Source of the DNA: Pseudomonadota bacterium
Lineage (GTDB): Bacteria; Pseudomonadota; Alphaproteobacteria; Acetobacterales; Acetobacteraceae
Assembly (NCBI GenBank): GCA_021798915.1
Contig: JAJZBM010000029.1
Coordinates: 1 to 33,649 of the forward strand
Direction: 5' to 3'
DNA: 33,649 bases
The position numbers and the translations under genes are program-made. The notes beneath the pieces are model-generated. The model was not told the DNA's origin. It did no database searches and saw only the letters and a program-made list of their open reading frames with translations. This document shows positions 1-8,287 of the stretch, one piece after another (the stretch's first letter is position 1; every line of letters begins with the position of its first letter).

Positions 1-1
1 T

Positions 2-118
2 GCGGAGTTCTTCGCCAACGTCCGATCCGTCGTCAGCACCGCCGCACGACATGGCGTCGATGCCTATGCCGCCATCAAAAACGCCGTCACCGGAACCGCA
101 CCGCCGCTACCAGGTTGA
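2..118 (+). CDS. C-terminal end of a transposase (IS66-like), cut by the window edge
   Basis: An open frame enters from the left edge and gives 38 residues beginning AEFFANVRSVVSTAARHG before a TGA at 116-118. The FFANVRSVxxTAxxHG pattern, followed by an AYxAI segment, resembles the extreme C-terminus of IS66-type transposases; this is recognition by eye and the family could be wrong. No catalytic residues are visible because the rest lies outside the window. The frame ends only about 12 bases from where a neighbouring minus-strand epimerase gene loses its homology (about 125-131), so the element end probably lies there and the element interrupts that gene. Confidence 0.5.
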   Translation, partial: AEFFANVRSVVSTAARHGVDAYAAIKNAVTGTAPPLPG

Positions 119-478
119 GCAGATACGATTGAACGGCCTGTAGGTATCCGAATCAGAAAATTGCCAGGAGGTCCCAAAAATCCCCATCATGGCATTTGGG
201 AATTTTTCAACCAAAAGGGACGCAATCCGACACGGAAGAATGCAATTAGAAACGATCAAGGATTCTATCGCATTTTGACTATCTCCAGTATCTTGAGCCG
301 CAGCAGGCACAAGCACAATATCAGGGGAAAACTTCTCGATATCATAAACAACGGCGTCTATCCATGCCGAAACTGCTTTAGAGATGAAAGCCGGCGATAT
401 ACGAACTTCACCCTTATCAGCGTAAAATTTTGCCAAATTACCACCAAGAAAACCGTCCCCGACAATATATATTTTCAT
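107..478 (-). pseudogene. NAD-dependent epimerase/reductase, 3' part lost at an IS junction
   Basis: The ATG at 478 has an AAGGA ribosome-binding site about 8 bases upstream. The product begins MKIYIVGDGFLGGNLAKFY, a Rossmann GxGFLGxxL dinucleotide-binding loop, and continues to a GTSWQFSDSDTYRPFN segment typical of SDR sugar epimerases/reductases. About 115 residues of a roughly 290-residue family are present. The last residues (RICSTW, then stop) no longer look like the family, which continues with an SxxK-like segment, and this is where the adjacent transposase fragment ends. The Tyr-x-x-x-Lys catalytic region is missing, so the enzyme should be dead. It is clearly more AT-rich than its neighbours, which suggests a separate acquisition. 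It is the distal gene of the polysaccharide operon, 63 bases after the methyltransferase. Confidence 0.75.
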
Positions 479-541
479 TCTATTATCCTTTGTCGAGACC
501 GATAGCGATGGCCTTCCTTTGGATACGCATTGGTGAACCCA

Positions 542-1402
542 TTACCTCCACTTCCGCCCCTCCTTATACCCATATTCCTGCCAGTGCCGCGCGGGATCGG
601 CGCCGCCTTCGCGGACATCGGGATTGAGATCGAGATAGCACCCCGGGTCGAAATCCTTGGGCAGCGGCAGAGGTTCCTCGTGAAAACAAACCCAGATCGC
701 ACTACCACTTTCACGGAGATCGACGAAGGGAATCCCGGTGCCGGTTTTCAGCACCGTTTCCAATTCCTCGCGGGCGTAGAAATGATGCCAATGCCCCTCG
801 GCCAGCCCGATCTGGCGGCGGATTTCCTCTCGCCAGGGGGAATGGGTTTCCTGTTCGGGCAGATGCTTGAAGGAAAGAAGCTGGAACGCGACGAAACCAT
901 CGGGCTTCACGATCCGCCGCATCTCGAAAAACAGGTTGTAAACATAGGGCTTGGGAATGAACGGCAGCGTCGCGACGCTGAAGACGAGATCAACGCTGGC
1001 ATCGGGAAGCGGAATGCTCATGCCGTCATAGTGGAGAAAGCGGAACGGCCCTTTGCCAGCGAGCCGCGATTTGGCACGGACGAGCATGTTTTCGGCGATA
1101 TCCAGGCCGCCGATCCAGGCGGGTGGATTGGTGCGGCGGCGAAGCTCACGGTGCAGCGCCTCCATGATGTATCCGGTGCCGGGGCCGATTTCGAGGCAGA
1201 CCGGGCGAGGCGGAAAGCGGAGATAAGGGAAATGATCGACCATCGCCCGGATATACCCATCCGCCCGCGCCGCCAGCCGGTCCTCCGGCACGCCATCATG
1301 AATGCGGGCGTTGATGCTCTCTAAACTTTCATGCGGATCGTTCCACGTCGCGGCGGCGGCGGCGAGGGAAGCATTAGCGGCGTTCATTGAGGCATTTTCC
1401 AT
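542..1402 (-). CDS. Class I SAM-dependent methyltransferase with a C-terminal NPDV/HY/EGR repeat
   Basis: A 286-aa protein, presumably methylating a sugar or glycan in the surface-polysaccharide pathway. The Rossmann SAM motif is LEIGPGTGYI (residues 70-79), with an acidic residue closing strand 2 at D101 and a motif LPDASVDLVFSVATLPFI at about 132-149, all typical of the Methyltransf_11/25 fold. The final 40 residues are different: FDPGCYLDLNPDVREGG followed by a HW...YG..EGR ending. That is one copy of the module repeated about 16 times in the RgpF-like protein two genes upstream. The ATG at 1402 overlaps the preceding gene's stop as TGATG, so translation is probably coupled; a TTG one codon earlier is possible. 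Substrate unknown. Confidence 0.88.
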   Translation of the reverse strand: MENASMNAANASLAAAAATWNDPHESLESINARIHDGVPEDRLAARADGYIRAMVDHFPYLRFPPRPVCLEIGPGTGYIMEALHRELRRRTNPPAWIGGLDIAENMLVRAKSRLAGKGPFRFLHYDGMSIPLPDASVDLVFSVATLPFIPKPYVYNLFFEMRRIVKPDGFVAFQLLSFKHLPEQETHSPWREEIRRQIGLAEGHWHHFYAREELETVLKTGTGIPFVDLRESGSAIWVCFHEEPLPLPKDFDPGCYLDLNPDVREGGADPARHWQEYGYKEGRKWR

Positions 1403-2286
1403 CAAATGACTCTCCCGTTCAGCCGACGTTTGAGATGCTGCAAGGAACGGAACAGCGCCCGGTCGCGCTCGTCATACTCTCCGCGCCGGTCGATCTCGTC
1501 CACCATCTCCATGAACGATTCTCCAATAACTACCTCATCAAGCGAACCCGCATTGGATCGAAGGATATATTCCCGCGACTGGGGATAGGCGCAGCCCTTG
1601 AGCGAGGTGTCGAGGAGCAGCAGGGTAGAAAACACCCGTTCGAACACGAACGGCAGGATCGGCACCGGATCGGGATAGTCCGGGTCGAGTGCAAAGAGGC
1701 GTTCGCGGGCGCGCGCAGGCAGAGATTCGGCGGCACGCAGAAGGCGGAGGTTGAGATCGATGAAGCGATCCCAGAATCGTTCATTGCCGAGCCAGTAATT
1801 GCAATAAAGCAGGGTCGCATGGCTGTTGCGGCCAAGGGCGGCGAGGTCGCAGCGGATACCGGCACGATCAAACAGATCCTGGGCGACAGAAATCAGCCCG
1901 GCATGGCAAATCTCCCCATGCTCCCAGACATTGAAGGCATAATAGGCGTTGATCGGATAGGGATTGATGAAATAAACGTCGGACCCTGGATGGTTTTCAA
2001 CGAAGCGCAGGAAATCGACGCCGGAGATGCGGGTTTTGTCACCGAATTTGGGCGAAACGATGCCGGTATATTCCGCCGCGCGGTGCTGCCCGGCATGGTA
2101 CATACGAACGAACAGGGCCACCTCGCGGTAATCGGTGCGCGCATTGCGGGTGCCGTCATGCGGGATGAAAGCGGGATCGAGCTTTTTTTCCTGCCCTGGG
2201 GCATAGAAATTCTGGAACATGATGGCGCGCGGCGTTTGTCGCGCGATTTGCCGCCGCGGGGGGGAGACGAGAGCGCCGTCAGGCAT
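1402..2286 (-). CDS. Conserved protein of unknown function in the polysaccharide operon
   Basis: A 294-aa protein of unknown function. After a short Arg-rich lead it reads MFQNFYAPGQEKKLDPAF and later contains DVYFINPYPINAYYAFNVW and a CNYWLGNERFWDRFI segment. Aromatic-rich blocks of this sort appear in proteins encoded beside glycosyltransferases in exopolysaccharide clusters; I cannot assign an enzyme class, and no membrane segment or signal peptide is visible. The start at 2286 is chosen because the ATG overlaps the stop of the RgpF-like gene by 8 bases (ATGCCTGA) and has GGGAG about 8 bases upstream. The later ATG at 2220 (MFQNFY) is a real alternative, since conserved-looking sequence starts there. 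Its stop overlaps the methyltransferase ATG, which supports a joint function. Confidence 0.8.
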   Translation of the reverse strand: MPDGALVSPPRRQIARQTPRAIMFQNFYAPGQEKKLDPAFIPHDGTRNARTDYREVALFVRMYHAGQHRAAEYTGIVSPKFGDKTRISGVDFLRFVENHPGSDVYFINPYPINAYYAFNVWEHGEICHAGLISVAQDLFDRAGIRCDLAALGRNSHATLLYCNYWLGNERFWDRFIDLNLRLLRAAESLPARARERLFALDPDYPDPVPILPFVFERVFSTLLLLDTSLKGCAYPQSREYILRSNAGSLDEVVIGESFMEMVDEIDRRGEYDERDRALFRSLQHLKRRLNGRVI

Positions 2287-5200
2287 AAGCGCGCTCCCGC
2301 CGCCGGGCCGGGGTTTTGGACCCGGGTTGCGCCGGCCGGGCACCGAGGCTCTCACGCGAGACGCGCAACACGGTGCCGCCGGCGGGCGCGGGGGTGGTGA
2401 GGGCGGCGAGGCTTTCCACCAGAACCGGCTGAAACGCCGCGCCAATTATGTCGAGCATCCGTGGCACGGTTGGGACATAGGTGGGATTAATGATTAGCAG
2501 ATCACGCTTGACGAAAGGATAGGAAAATTGAGAGAGCAGCGTATCCCAGAAATGATGCTGTGGGTTGCGGGCCTCACCCCGCCGGGCGGCGCTCTCGATC
2601 TCGCGCAGCCAGCGTTCGGCGAAGCGGACGAAAGCGGCGCGGGCATGCGGCGGCAGAAGCGTCGCCGCCATGCCGGTTGCTTTCCCTTCGGCGAGGCCGT
2701 CCAGCCAAACCTGCCGGGCCGGCGCCTCGGCGAGCCAGGCCGCGACGAGTTTGTGATACGGCACCATGACGCCGAGTTTGAGCGGTGAATTTTTCAGCGC
2801 CGCCGAAAACCCGATCTCCCCCTGGCGGACGATCTCTATCCGTTCCTCCGGGAAGCCATAGGCGCTGAGATAACGGAGAAACGCCGCACTCTGAAACGCG
2901 GCGCGGCGGAGAATGAAAAACGAGCTTTGCAAATGATAATCCTGCTCGAAACTCTCAGTGAGTGCCCAGACATCGGCGCGGCTGGCATAAAAAGCGCGCC
3001 AGAGCGGAGAAAAATCGGCAACCGGGCCGAGCAGGGAATCATTAATGAACAGCCAGTGCTCGGCGCCGGCGATCTGGCCATACAGCAAGCCGACCGCGGC
3101 CATCCAGGAGGCGAAATCCCGCCCGCCGTTTTCGCGCAGCAGGATGATATCGGCGAGCGGGCGCGCCTCGGCGAGAAAGGCGCGGCCTTCCGCCAGGGTG
3201 CTGTTGATGAGGACGATGGCGTGGCCGCTTTCGCGAAGCGCCTGGATCGTCGCCCGGTGGCTCGCGTTCAGGCGGCCCGAAGCCGAATAGATGGCATAGA
3301 GCGCAACCCCACGCGGCGCCCGCCGCCCGCCCGAAAGCGCGCCCTCGATATGAACATCATGGGTCGCAATGAAGCGCGCCATGGCGCTGGCGGGGAGCAC
3401 ATCGGCGGCCGTCGCACGCGCCGAGTGATTTTTGCCGCTCGCGCCCTTGCCGTTCGGCAGGAGGGCGACCGCCTGGCGCAGATCCTCGGCGCTGAACCTG
3501 GCCCGGGATCGGGTGGTGAATTTTTTCACCGCATCAGCCGAGCCGGCGCGAGCGGGCGGGCGGAAATCCGGGTTGCGGGCGAGGAAATCGACCAGCGGAT
3601 TGACCGCCTTGGGATCGGCCTCCTGATGGAGAATGCTATAGGACACGCCATCGAACCACGGCGCCGGGTCATATTCCCGGAACGCCCCGTGGGTCAGATA
3701 ATCCAATAGTGGAATCCGCCCCTCCTTGATCAGATCGGGGCTGCGCTCGGCGATGTATTTGCTGTCGAAGCACGGATGCGGGGAGAGGAGTTCCTTATAG
3801 CCAAGTTGCAGGTAATGCAGCAGCAGCGGCTTGGTGCCACGCGCGAGTTCGGGCTTTTGCGCGAGATAGAATTTTTCATCGAACAACGGATGCGGGTTCG
3901 CCCCCTGCCCCGGCGGCGAGAGGAGATAATGCAAGAGAGGATTGATCCCGCTGGTAAACAGATCCGGAAGCTGGCGGAGGTAATATTGACAATCAAACAG
4001 CGGGAACGGATCGGCCAGTTCCTCAAGCGGCAGGGTGAGGAATTCCTGCAAATGCGGCTTTTTGGGCACGCGGCCGAGTTTTTCGACGAAATAGACCGGA
4101 TCGAACAGGGCGTGCGGAATCCGCCGCTCGGCACCAAGCCCGCCATGCGCGAGGTAATGGAGCAGCGGATTGGCGCCGTCCCGCGCAACATCCGGGTAGC
4201 GTTCGAGATAGATTTTGCCGTCGAATAGCGGGTGCGGCAAAAGCCCCTCAGTGGCGCCGAACTGAAGATAATCCGAAAGTGGATCGCGCGAGCGCACCCG
4301 CCAATCCACCTGCGCGCTGTAGAACGCGGTGGAAAACAGCGGATGCGGGCTGACATCGACGGTTGCGACCGCACGCAGGAAATGCTCGAACAGGCCGCAC
4401 GGCGCATCGCGCGCATCCGGGACATGGGCGGCGTAGAACGCAGGATCGAACAAGGGGGTCGGCGCGATCTCGCGGCAGCGCGGATCCTCGGCCAACAGGC
4501 GGAGATCATCCCCTTCCCCCGGCGCCACCACTTCCATCTGATGGCGGAGATACGCGCGGTCGATCAGGGGATGGAAATCCCGCCCCTCGCGCGCGCCGAA
4601 TTCGAGATAATGGGCGAGCGGACTGGACTCGCCGATCCGCACATCGGGGTTGGCGCGGACATAGAAGCGCGGGTCGAAAAGCGGGCTCGGCGCGAGGCCG
4701 GCCGGCTCGCCGATGGCGACGAAATGGGCGATGGCGCTGCCGCGCACCGCTTCGCCGGCGGGCAGACGGGCGCGGTAATAGAGGGGGTCGAAGCCGGGAT
4801 TGGGCATCCGGCCCTCGGCCTCGCCGAGGATGAGATAATGCAGCAGCGGATTGCCGCCGGCTTCCAGCGCCGCGCGGTTGCAGCGGATATAGAACGCGGC
4901 ATCGAATAATGGGCTCGGCACCAGCCCCTCGCGCCAGCCGGTGGTGAGAAAATGCTCGATCAGGGCGGCGGCGTCCCCTCCCCCGCCCTCGCCGAGCTGG
5001 CGGGCGTAGAAGCCGGGAGAAAACAGCGGATGCGGGGCATGGCCAGCGGCGGCGCCGAGGCGAAGAAAATGGAGTAGCGGATTGATCTTTCCCGCGCCCT
5101 CAAGGCCATAGCGCTGGGCATAGAAGGCGCCATCGAACAGCGGGTGCGGATCAAGGCCGAGCCGCCAGCCCTCGGTCAGATAATGGCCGAGCAGCCCCGC

Positions 5201-5728
5201 CGGCAGCGCCGTTCCGGGCGCGAGGCGAGCGCGGTAGAAGCCGGGATCGAACAGGACATTGGGCGCAATGCCGGCAGCCTCGCCATGCGCCAGATAATGC
5301 AAGGCGGGATCGGACTCCCCGAGTGGCAACGGGCAATGGCGCCGGTAATAGGCGACGTCGATCAGCCCGAGAGCCTGGAGCAGCCACGCCGCCAGTGCCG
5401 GCGGCAGACCGCCCGCCCCCTCAAGCAACGCCGGCAACAGCCCGAGCGCCGCCGCCGCGAGATCAAGGCCAGCGCTGGCACGGCGGCCCGCTTCGCGAAG
5501 CGTGGTGATGGTCCGCGCCATCCGTCCGCGCTCGGTCTTGCGCGCAGCCAGCCGGTTTTCCAGATGGACGATGGTTTCTTCCCGCGCCCTCGCGGCGTCC
5601 ATCAAGGCGTCGCGCTGCTCGATGAGGCCGGCGATATCCCATTTTTGCGCGGCAATCACCGAGCGGAGGCGCATCATCTCCTCTTCGCTTACCGCAATCG
5701 GCAATTTTCGATCTTTGGTTACGCGCAT
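2279..5728 (-). CDS. RgpF-like glycan synthesis protein with about 16 tandem 38-residue repeats
   Basis: A 1,149-aa protein in three parts. Residues about 15-80 are charged and probably coiled coil. Residues about 123-725 are some 16 tandem units of 35-40 residues with the pattern PxPLFDxxFYxxxxPD then NPLxHYLxxGxxEGR; the best copy is at about 352-389. Residues about 780-1110 resemble the rhamnan synthesis F (RgpF) family: LYAIYSASGRL, LRENGGRDFASW, INDSLLGP, and near the end NPQHHFWDTLL and FVKRDLLIINPT. RgpF proteins act in assembling rhamnose-rich cell-surface glycans. No signal peptide or membrane segment is seen, so a cytoplasmic role is inferred. The ATG at 5728 is 9 bases after the upstream SDR stop. 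The repeat array is the striking part; a scaffold or glycan-binding role is speculation. Confidence 0.85.
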   Translation of the reverse strand: MRVTKDRKLPIAVSEEEMMRLRSVIAAQKWDIAGLIEQRDALMDAARAREETIVHLENRLAARKTERGRMARTITTLREAGRRASAGLDLAAAALGLLPALLEGAGGLPPALAAWLLQALGLIDVAYYRRHCPLPLGESDPALHYLAHGEAAGIAPNVLFDPGFYRARLAPGTALPAGLLGHYLTEGWRLGLDPHPLFDGAFYAQRYGLEGAGKINPLLHFLRLGAAAGHAPHPLFSPGFYARQLGEGGGGDAAALIEHFLTTGWREGLVPSPLFDAAFYIRCNRAALEAGGNPLLHYLILGEAEGRMPNPGFDPLYYRARLPAGEAVRGSAIAHFVAIGEPAGLAPSPLFDPRFYVRANPDVRIGESSPLAHYLEFGAREGRDFHPLIDRAYLRHQMEVVAPGEGDDLRLLAEDPRCREIAPTPLFDPAFYAAHVPDARDAPCGLFEHFLRAVATVDVSPHPLFSTAFYSAQVDWRVRSRDPLSDYLQFGATEGLLPHPLFDGKIYLERYPDVARDGANPLLHYLAHGGLGAERRIPHALFDPVYFVEKLGRVPKKPHLQEFLTLPLEELADPFPLFDCQYYLRQLPDLFTSGINPLLHYLLSPPGQGANPHPLFDEKFYLAQKPELARGTKPLLLHYLQLGYKELLSPHPCFDSKYIAERSPDLIKEGRIPLLDYLTHGAFREYDPAPWFDGVSYSILHQEADPKAVNPLVDFLARNPDFRPPARAGSADAVKKFTTRSRARFSAEDLRQAVALLPNGKGASGKNHSARATAADVLPASAMARFIATHDVHIEGALSGGRRAPRGVALYAIYSASGRLNASHRATIQALRESGHAIVLINSTLAEGRAFLAEARPLADIILLRENGGRDFASWMAAVGLLYGQIAGAEHWLFINDSLLGPVADFSPLWRAFYASRADVWALTESFEQDYHLQSSFFILRRAAFQSAAFLRYLSAYGFPEERIEIVRQGEIGFSAALKNSPLKLGVMVPYHKLVAAWLAEAPARQVWLDGLAEGKATGMAATLLPPHARAAFVRFAERWLREIESAARRGEARNPQHHFWDTLLSQFSYPFVKRDLLIINPTYVPTVPRMLDIIGAAFQPVLVESLAALTTPAPAGGTVLRVSRESLGARPAQPGSKTPARRRERAYA
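3554..5362 (-). repeat. Coding repeat array: about 16 units of roughly 114 bp
   Basis: This part of the RgpF-like gene encodes consecutive units of 35-40 residues. Each opens with LFD or a variant (LFS, GFD, CFD, WFD), then an aromatic pair (FY, YY) four residues later, a semi-conserved NPD/PDx, an NPLLHYL-like block, a glycine, and a closing PHP or PSP. Units 8, 9, 12 and 16 are degenerate; units 5, 7, 11 and 13 are closest to consensus. The divergence between units means this is an old protein repeat rather than a recent DNA tandem repeat. One further copy ends the methyltransferase at 542-1402. Confidence 0.85.
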
Positions 5729-5737
5729 CGTCTGGTC

Positions 5738-6661
5738 TTACAGCCCCGCCAACGCGGTCTCAATATAGTCGTCCCACAATTCCGCCTCGGCGCTAGCGGT
5801 GAGGCGGAGCGGGTCGGTGTTGATGCGGACCATGGGCTCGGAGAAATCGCTCTGCTCGGCGAGCGCGAGGGCGCAGGCGAGCTTGCTCCGCGCCCTGGTC
5901 TCGCGCGCGAAACGCTCGGCAAACGCCCCTTGCGTTTCGACATAGAAACTCGGGCCGAGGCGGGTTTCCGCCGCACCGCCGGGGATTTGCGCGGCGAACC
6001 CGGCATAGGCCTCGGCCAGGGCGCGGACCGGGACATTGTCGCGGACATAGCGCGGGGTGCGCACCTCGGCGGTCCGGCCCTCCCGCCAGGTGCGCAGAAG
6101 ATAGGCGCCGAAACGCGGCTCCTCCAGCGGGCCGAACGGGTTGGCGATGACGAAATGCCCCAAGGGCACGCCGATCTCGCCGCAGCGATAGCGAAATACC
6201 GCCGCCGTCAGCCCTTTCGAGAGCCCATAGGGCGAGAATGCGCGAAGCGGCGTCTCACCGGCGCCTTCGTCGGGCGCGAAGACCGAGCCGGTGAGGACGA
6301 CACCGGAAAGACCGCGCTTGGCCATGCCATCCAGCACGGGGCGCAGCGCGCGGGTGTTCGCGGCCAAGGCGCCGGCGACGTCGAAATCGGCGCTGCGATA
6401 ATCGCCGACCTCGGCGGCGTGGTGACAGAGGAGATCGAAGCGCTCCGCCTCGATCAGAGCCAGGAACGGCGCCGCACCGAACGGGCTTTCGGGAATCAGA
6501 CGCACGCTTGTGGCCAGATCCCGGGCCCGCGCCGCGCGCGCCCCCTCATAGCGCGCCGGCGTGCCGCGGAGTGGGGCGACAACCTCATGCCCAGCCGCCG
6601 CCAGGGCTTTCGCGAACCAATAGCCAGTGAATGACGAGGCCCCGGTGAGCAGAATCTTCAC
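5738..6661 (-). CDS. NAD(P)-dependent SDR sugar epimerase/reductase
   Basis: A 307-aa extended short-chain dehydrogenase/reductase. It starts MKILLTGASSFTGYWFAKAL, giving a TGASSFTG cofactor-binding loop near the N-terminus, with LTGSVF (T124/S126) and YGLSK (Y145, K149) supplying the catalytic Ser/Thr, Tyr and Lys. Such enzymes reduce or epimerise nucleotide-linked keto-sugars; the exact product cannot be read from the sequence. The start is a GTG at 6661 whose GTGA overlaps the stop of the RmlC-like gene, so the two are probably translationally coupled. With the cytidylyltransferase, the other SDR and the 3,5-epimerase it would form the nucleotide-sugar part of this operon. Confidence 0.87.
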   Translation of the reverse strand: MKILLTGASSFTGYWFAKALAAAGHEVVAPLRGTPARYEGARAARARDLATSVRLIPESPFGAAPFLALIEAERFDLLCHHAAEVGDYRSADFDVAGALAANTRALRPVLDGMAKRGLSGVVLTGSVFAPDEGAGETPLRAFSPYGLSKGLTAAVFRYRCGEIGVPLGHFVIANPFGPLEEPRFGAYLLRTWREGRTAEVRTPRYVRDNVPVRALAEAYAGFAAQIPGGAAETRLGPSFYVETQGAFAERFARETRARSKLACALALAEQSDFSEPMVRINTDPLRLTASAEAELWDDYIETALAGL

Positions 6662-7224
6662 AGCAGCCCCCGCAGCCGCGCGATGCCGTGGAACGTCTCG
6701 TCGAAATCCGGCCAGGCGGCATCCTTGTCGGAGACCGTGGTCGGTGCGACCGGCCAGTCGATCGCGAAGCGCTGGTCGCTCCAGCGCACGCCGCGCTCCT
6801 CCTCCGGGCCGTAGAAGGCGCTGACGAAATAGAACGCTTCGGTATCGTTGCTGAGCGTGACGAACCCATGCGCGCAGCCGCGCGGCACATACATCATGCG
6901 CCGATTCTCAGCCGAAAGCTCGGCGCCGAACCAGCGCCCGAAGCTCGCACTATCGGGTCGGAGATCGAGCACCACGTCCCAGAGCGCACCGCGGACGCAG
7001 CGCACCAGCTTGACCTCCGCCGCCGGCGGAAGCTGATAATGGAGGCCGCGCAGCGTCCCCGCCTCGGCGGTGAGCGAGTTATTGGCTTGGACGAAGCGGG
7101 TCTCCAAGCCGGCTTGTGCGAATTCACGCTCGCAGAAGACGCGGGCGAAGAAGCCCCGCGCATCGCCGCGCTTCTCGATCTCGATCAGGCGGCAACCCGT
7201 AACCGGGGTTTCGTGGAAGATCAT
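6658..7224 (-). CDS. dTDP-4-dehydrorhamnose 3,5-epimerase family (RmlC-like)
   Basis: A 188-aa cupin-fold epimerase, close to the usual 180-185 residues of RmlC. Family signatures are ARGFFARVF, VQANNS, TLRGLHYQ, VRGALWDVVLDLR and PRGCAHGFVTLS. His62 in LRGLHYQ and Tyr132 in the FYF segment match the catalytic His and Tyr positions of RmlC. RmlC enzymes epimerise C3 and C5 of 4-keto-6-deoxy-hexose nucleotides. Because the neighbouring nucleotidyltransferase is the CDP-glucose type, the substrate here may be a CDP-linked rather than dTDP-linked 4-keto sugar; that is inference, so no rmlC/rfbC symbol is given. It starts 2 bases after the upstream epimerase stop and overlaps the next gene by 4 bases. 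Confidence 0.9.
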   Translation of the reverse strand: MIFHETPVTGCRLIEIEKRGDARGFFARVFCEREFAQAGLETRFVQANNSLTAEAGTLRGLHYQLPPAAEVKLVRCVRGALWDVVLDLRPDSASFGRWFGAELSAENRRMMYVPRGCAHGFVTLSNDTEAFYFVSAFYGPEEERGVRWSDQRFAIDWPVAPTTVSDKDAAWPDFDETFHGIARLRGLL

Positions 7225-7226
7225 GG

Positions 7227-8282
7227 TCAGGCCTCTCCTTCGCGCCAGCGCAGATCGGCGCCGAGCGTTCCTTGCTTGGTCAGGTGTTCGAGAACTTTCA
7301 GGCGCATCAGCGGGGAATCACGAAATTCGGTATCGGCGAAGGCAATCGCGGCGAGACCGTCACGGAGCGCGGCGATCGAGCGGTCCAGCGTCATCGCCGG
7401 CTGATGAGCCGGCGCGAGCGCGCGGAACAGGCTGAAATCGACGCGGTAGGAGCGTTGATCGGGGGGGGCGGCGTGGTTGATCGCAACCTCCGTCCCCGGC
7501 ACCGCCGCGGCGACCGCTGCGGCGAGATCGCGGACCTGGTAATTCCACCCATCCGCGCCGGCATTGACCGCGAGCCGCCGCCCGCCGGCGCTCTCCGGCC
7601 GGATCAGCGCCCATGCGATGGCGCGCGCCATGTCGTTGACATCGATCAGCGGCCGCCAGGGCGAGCCGTCGGAGAGCACGCTGATGCGGCGCGCGGCAAG
7701 CGCGGCGGCGACGAAATCATTGAGCACGAGGTCGAGCCGGAGGCGGGGCGAGAAGCCGCAGGCGGTCGCGAAGCGGAGCGACGTCGTCACCATCGCGCCG
7801 AGATCGGCCTGGGCGAGCCCCTCCTCGGTCGCGATTTTCGAGCGTGCATAGGCGGTGAGCGGGTTGAGCGCGTCCCCCTCGCGCCGAGGGGTCGCATCGG
7901 CGAGGCCATAGACACTGCACGAGGAGGCGAACACGAAGCGCCCGACGCCGCGTGCCGCGGCGATTTGGGCGAGACGCAGGCTGGCGCGGTGATTGATCGC
8001 GTCCGTCACCGCCTCGAAACGGTTGCCCATGGGATCGTTCGAGACCGCGGCGAGATGCACGACGGCATCGACGCCATCGAGCAGATCGGCGGGGAGATCA
8101 CGCACATCGCCGAAATGCTGACATTCGAGACGATGCTCGGGGAGCGGCGTGCGCGCGGTCAGGCAATGGGCGAAAAACCCGGCGTCGAAGCCGACCAGGC
8201 GGGCCTCCGGCAGTGCGTGCCGGAGATGGCCGACGAGCACCGAGCCGACATAGCCGAGATTACCGGTGATCAGAATGCGCAT
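7227..8282 (-). CDS. NAD-dependent epimerase/dehydratase (extended SDR)
   Basis: A 351-aa extended SDR. The N-terminus MRILITGNLGYVGSVLVGHL is a GxxGxxG NAD-binding loop; SSCSVYG (about 120-126) and YARSK (Y145, K149) provide the catalytic triad. The family includes UDP-glucose 4-epimerases and nucleotide-sugar 4,6-dehydratases. As this operon has no other dehydratase candidate, this enzyme could supply the 4-keto sugar that the RmlC-like enzyme needs, but the typical 4,6-dehydratase signature is not obvious. The ATG at 8282 lies 5 bases past the cytidylyltransferase stop; an in-frame GTG at 8294 would overlap it. The ATG is preferred because the Rossmann strand begins directly there. Confidence 0.87.
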   Translation of the reverse strand: MRILITGNLGYVGSVLVGHLRHALPEARLVGFDAGFFAHCLTARTPLPEHRLECQHFGDVRDLPADLLDGVDAVVHLAAVSNDPMGNRFEAVTDAINHRASLRLAQIAAARGVGRFVFASSCSVYGLADATPRREGDALNPLTAYARSKIATEEGLAQADLGAMVTTSLRFATACGFSPRLRLDLVLNDFVAAALAARRISVLSDGSPWRPLIDVNDMARAIAWALIRPESAGGRRLAVNAGADGWNYQVRDLAAAVAAAVPGTEVAINHAAPPDQRSYRVDFSLFRALAPAHQPAMTLDRSIAALRDGLAAIAFADTEFRDSPLMRLKVLEHLTKQGTLGADLRWREGEA

Positions 8283-8287
8283 GACAC

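Noticed and set aside
3554-5362. Array of regular units considered as a CRISPR or DNA satellite
   Set aside because: Units are coding, in frame, strongly diverged in DNA and without spacers; this is a protein repeat.
5144-6634. A 496-codon plus-strand frame across the SDR and the RgpF-like 5' end
   Set aside because: It crosses two well-supported minus-strand genes and has no motif, ribosome-binding site or domain.
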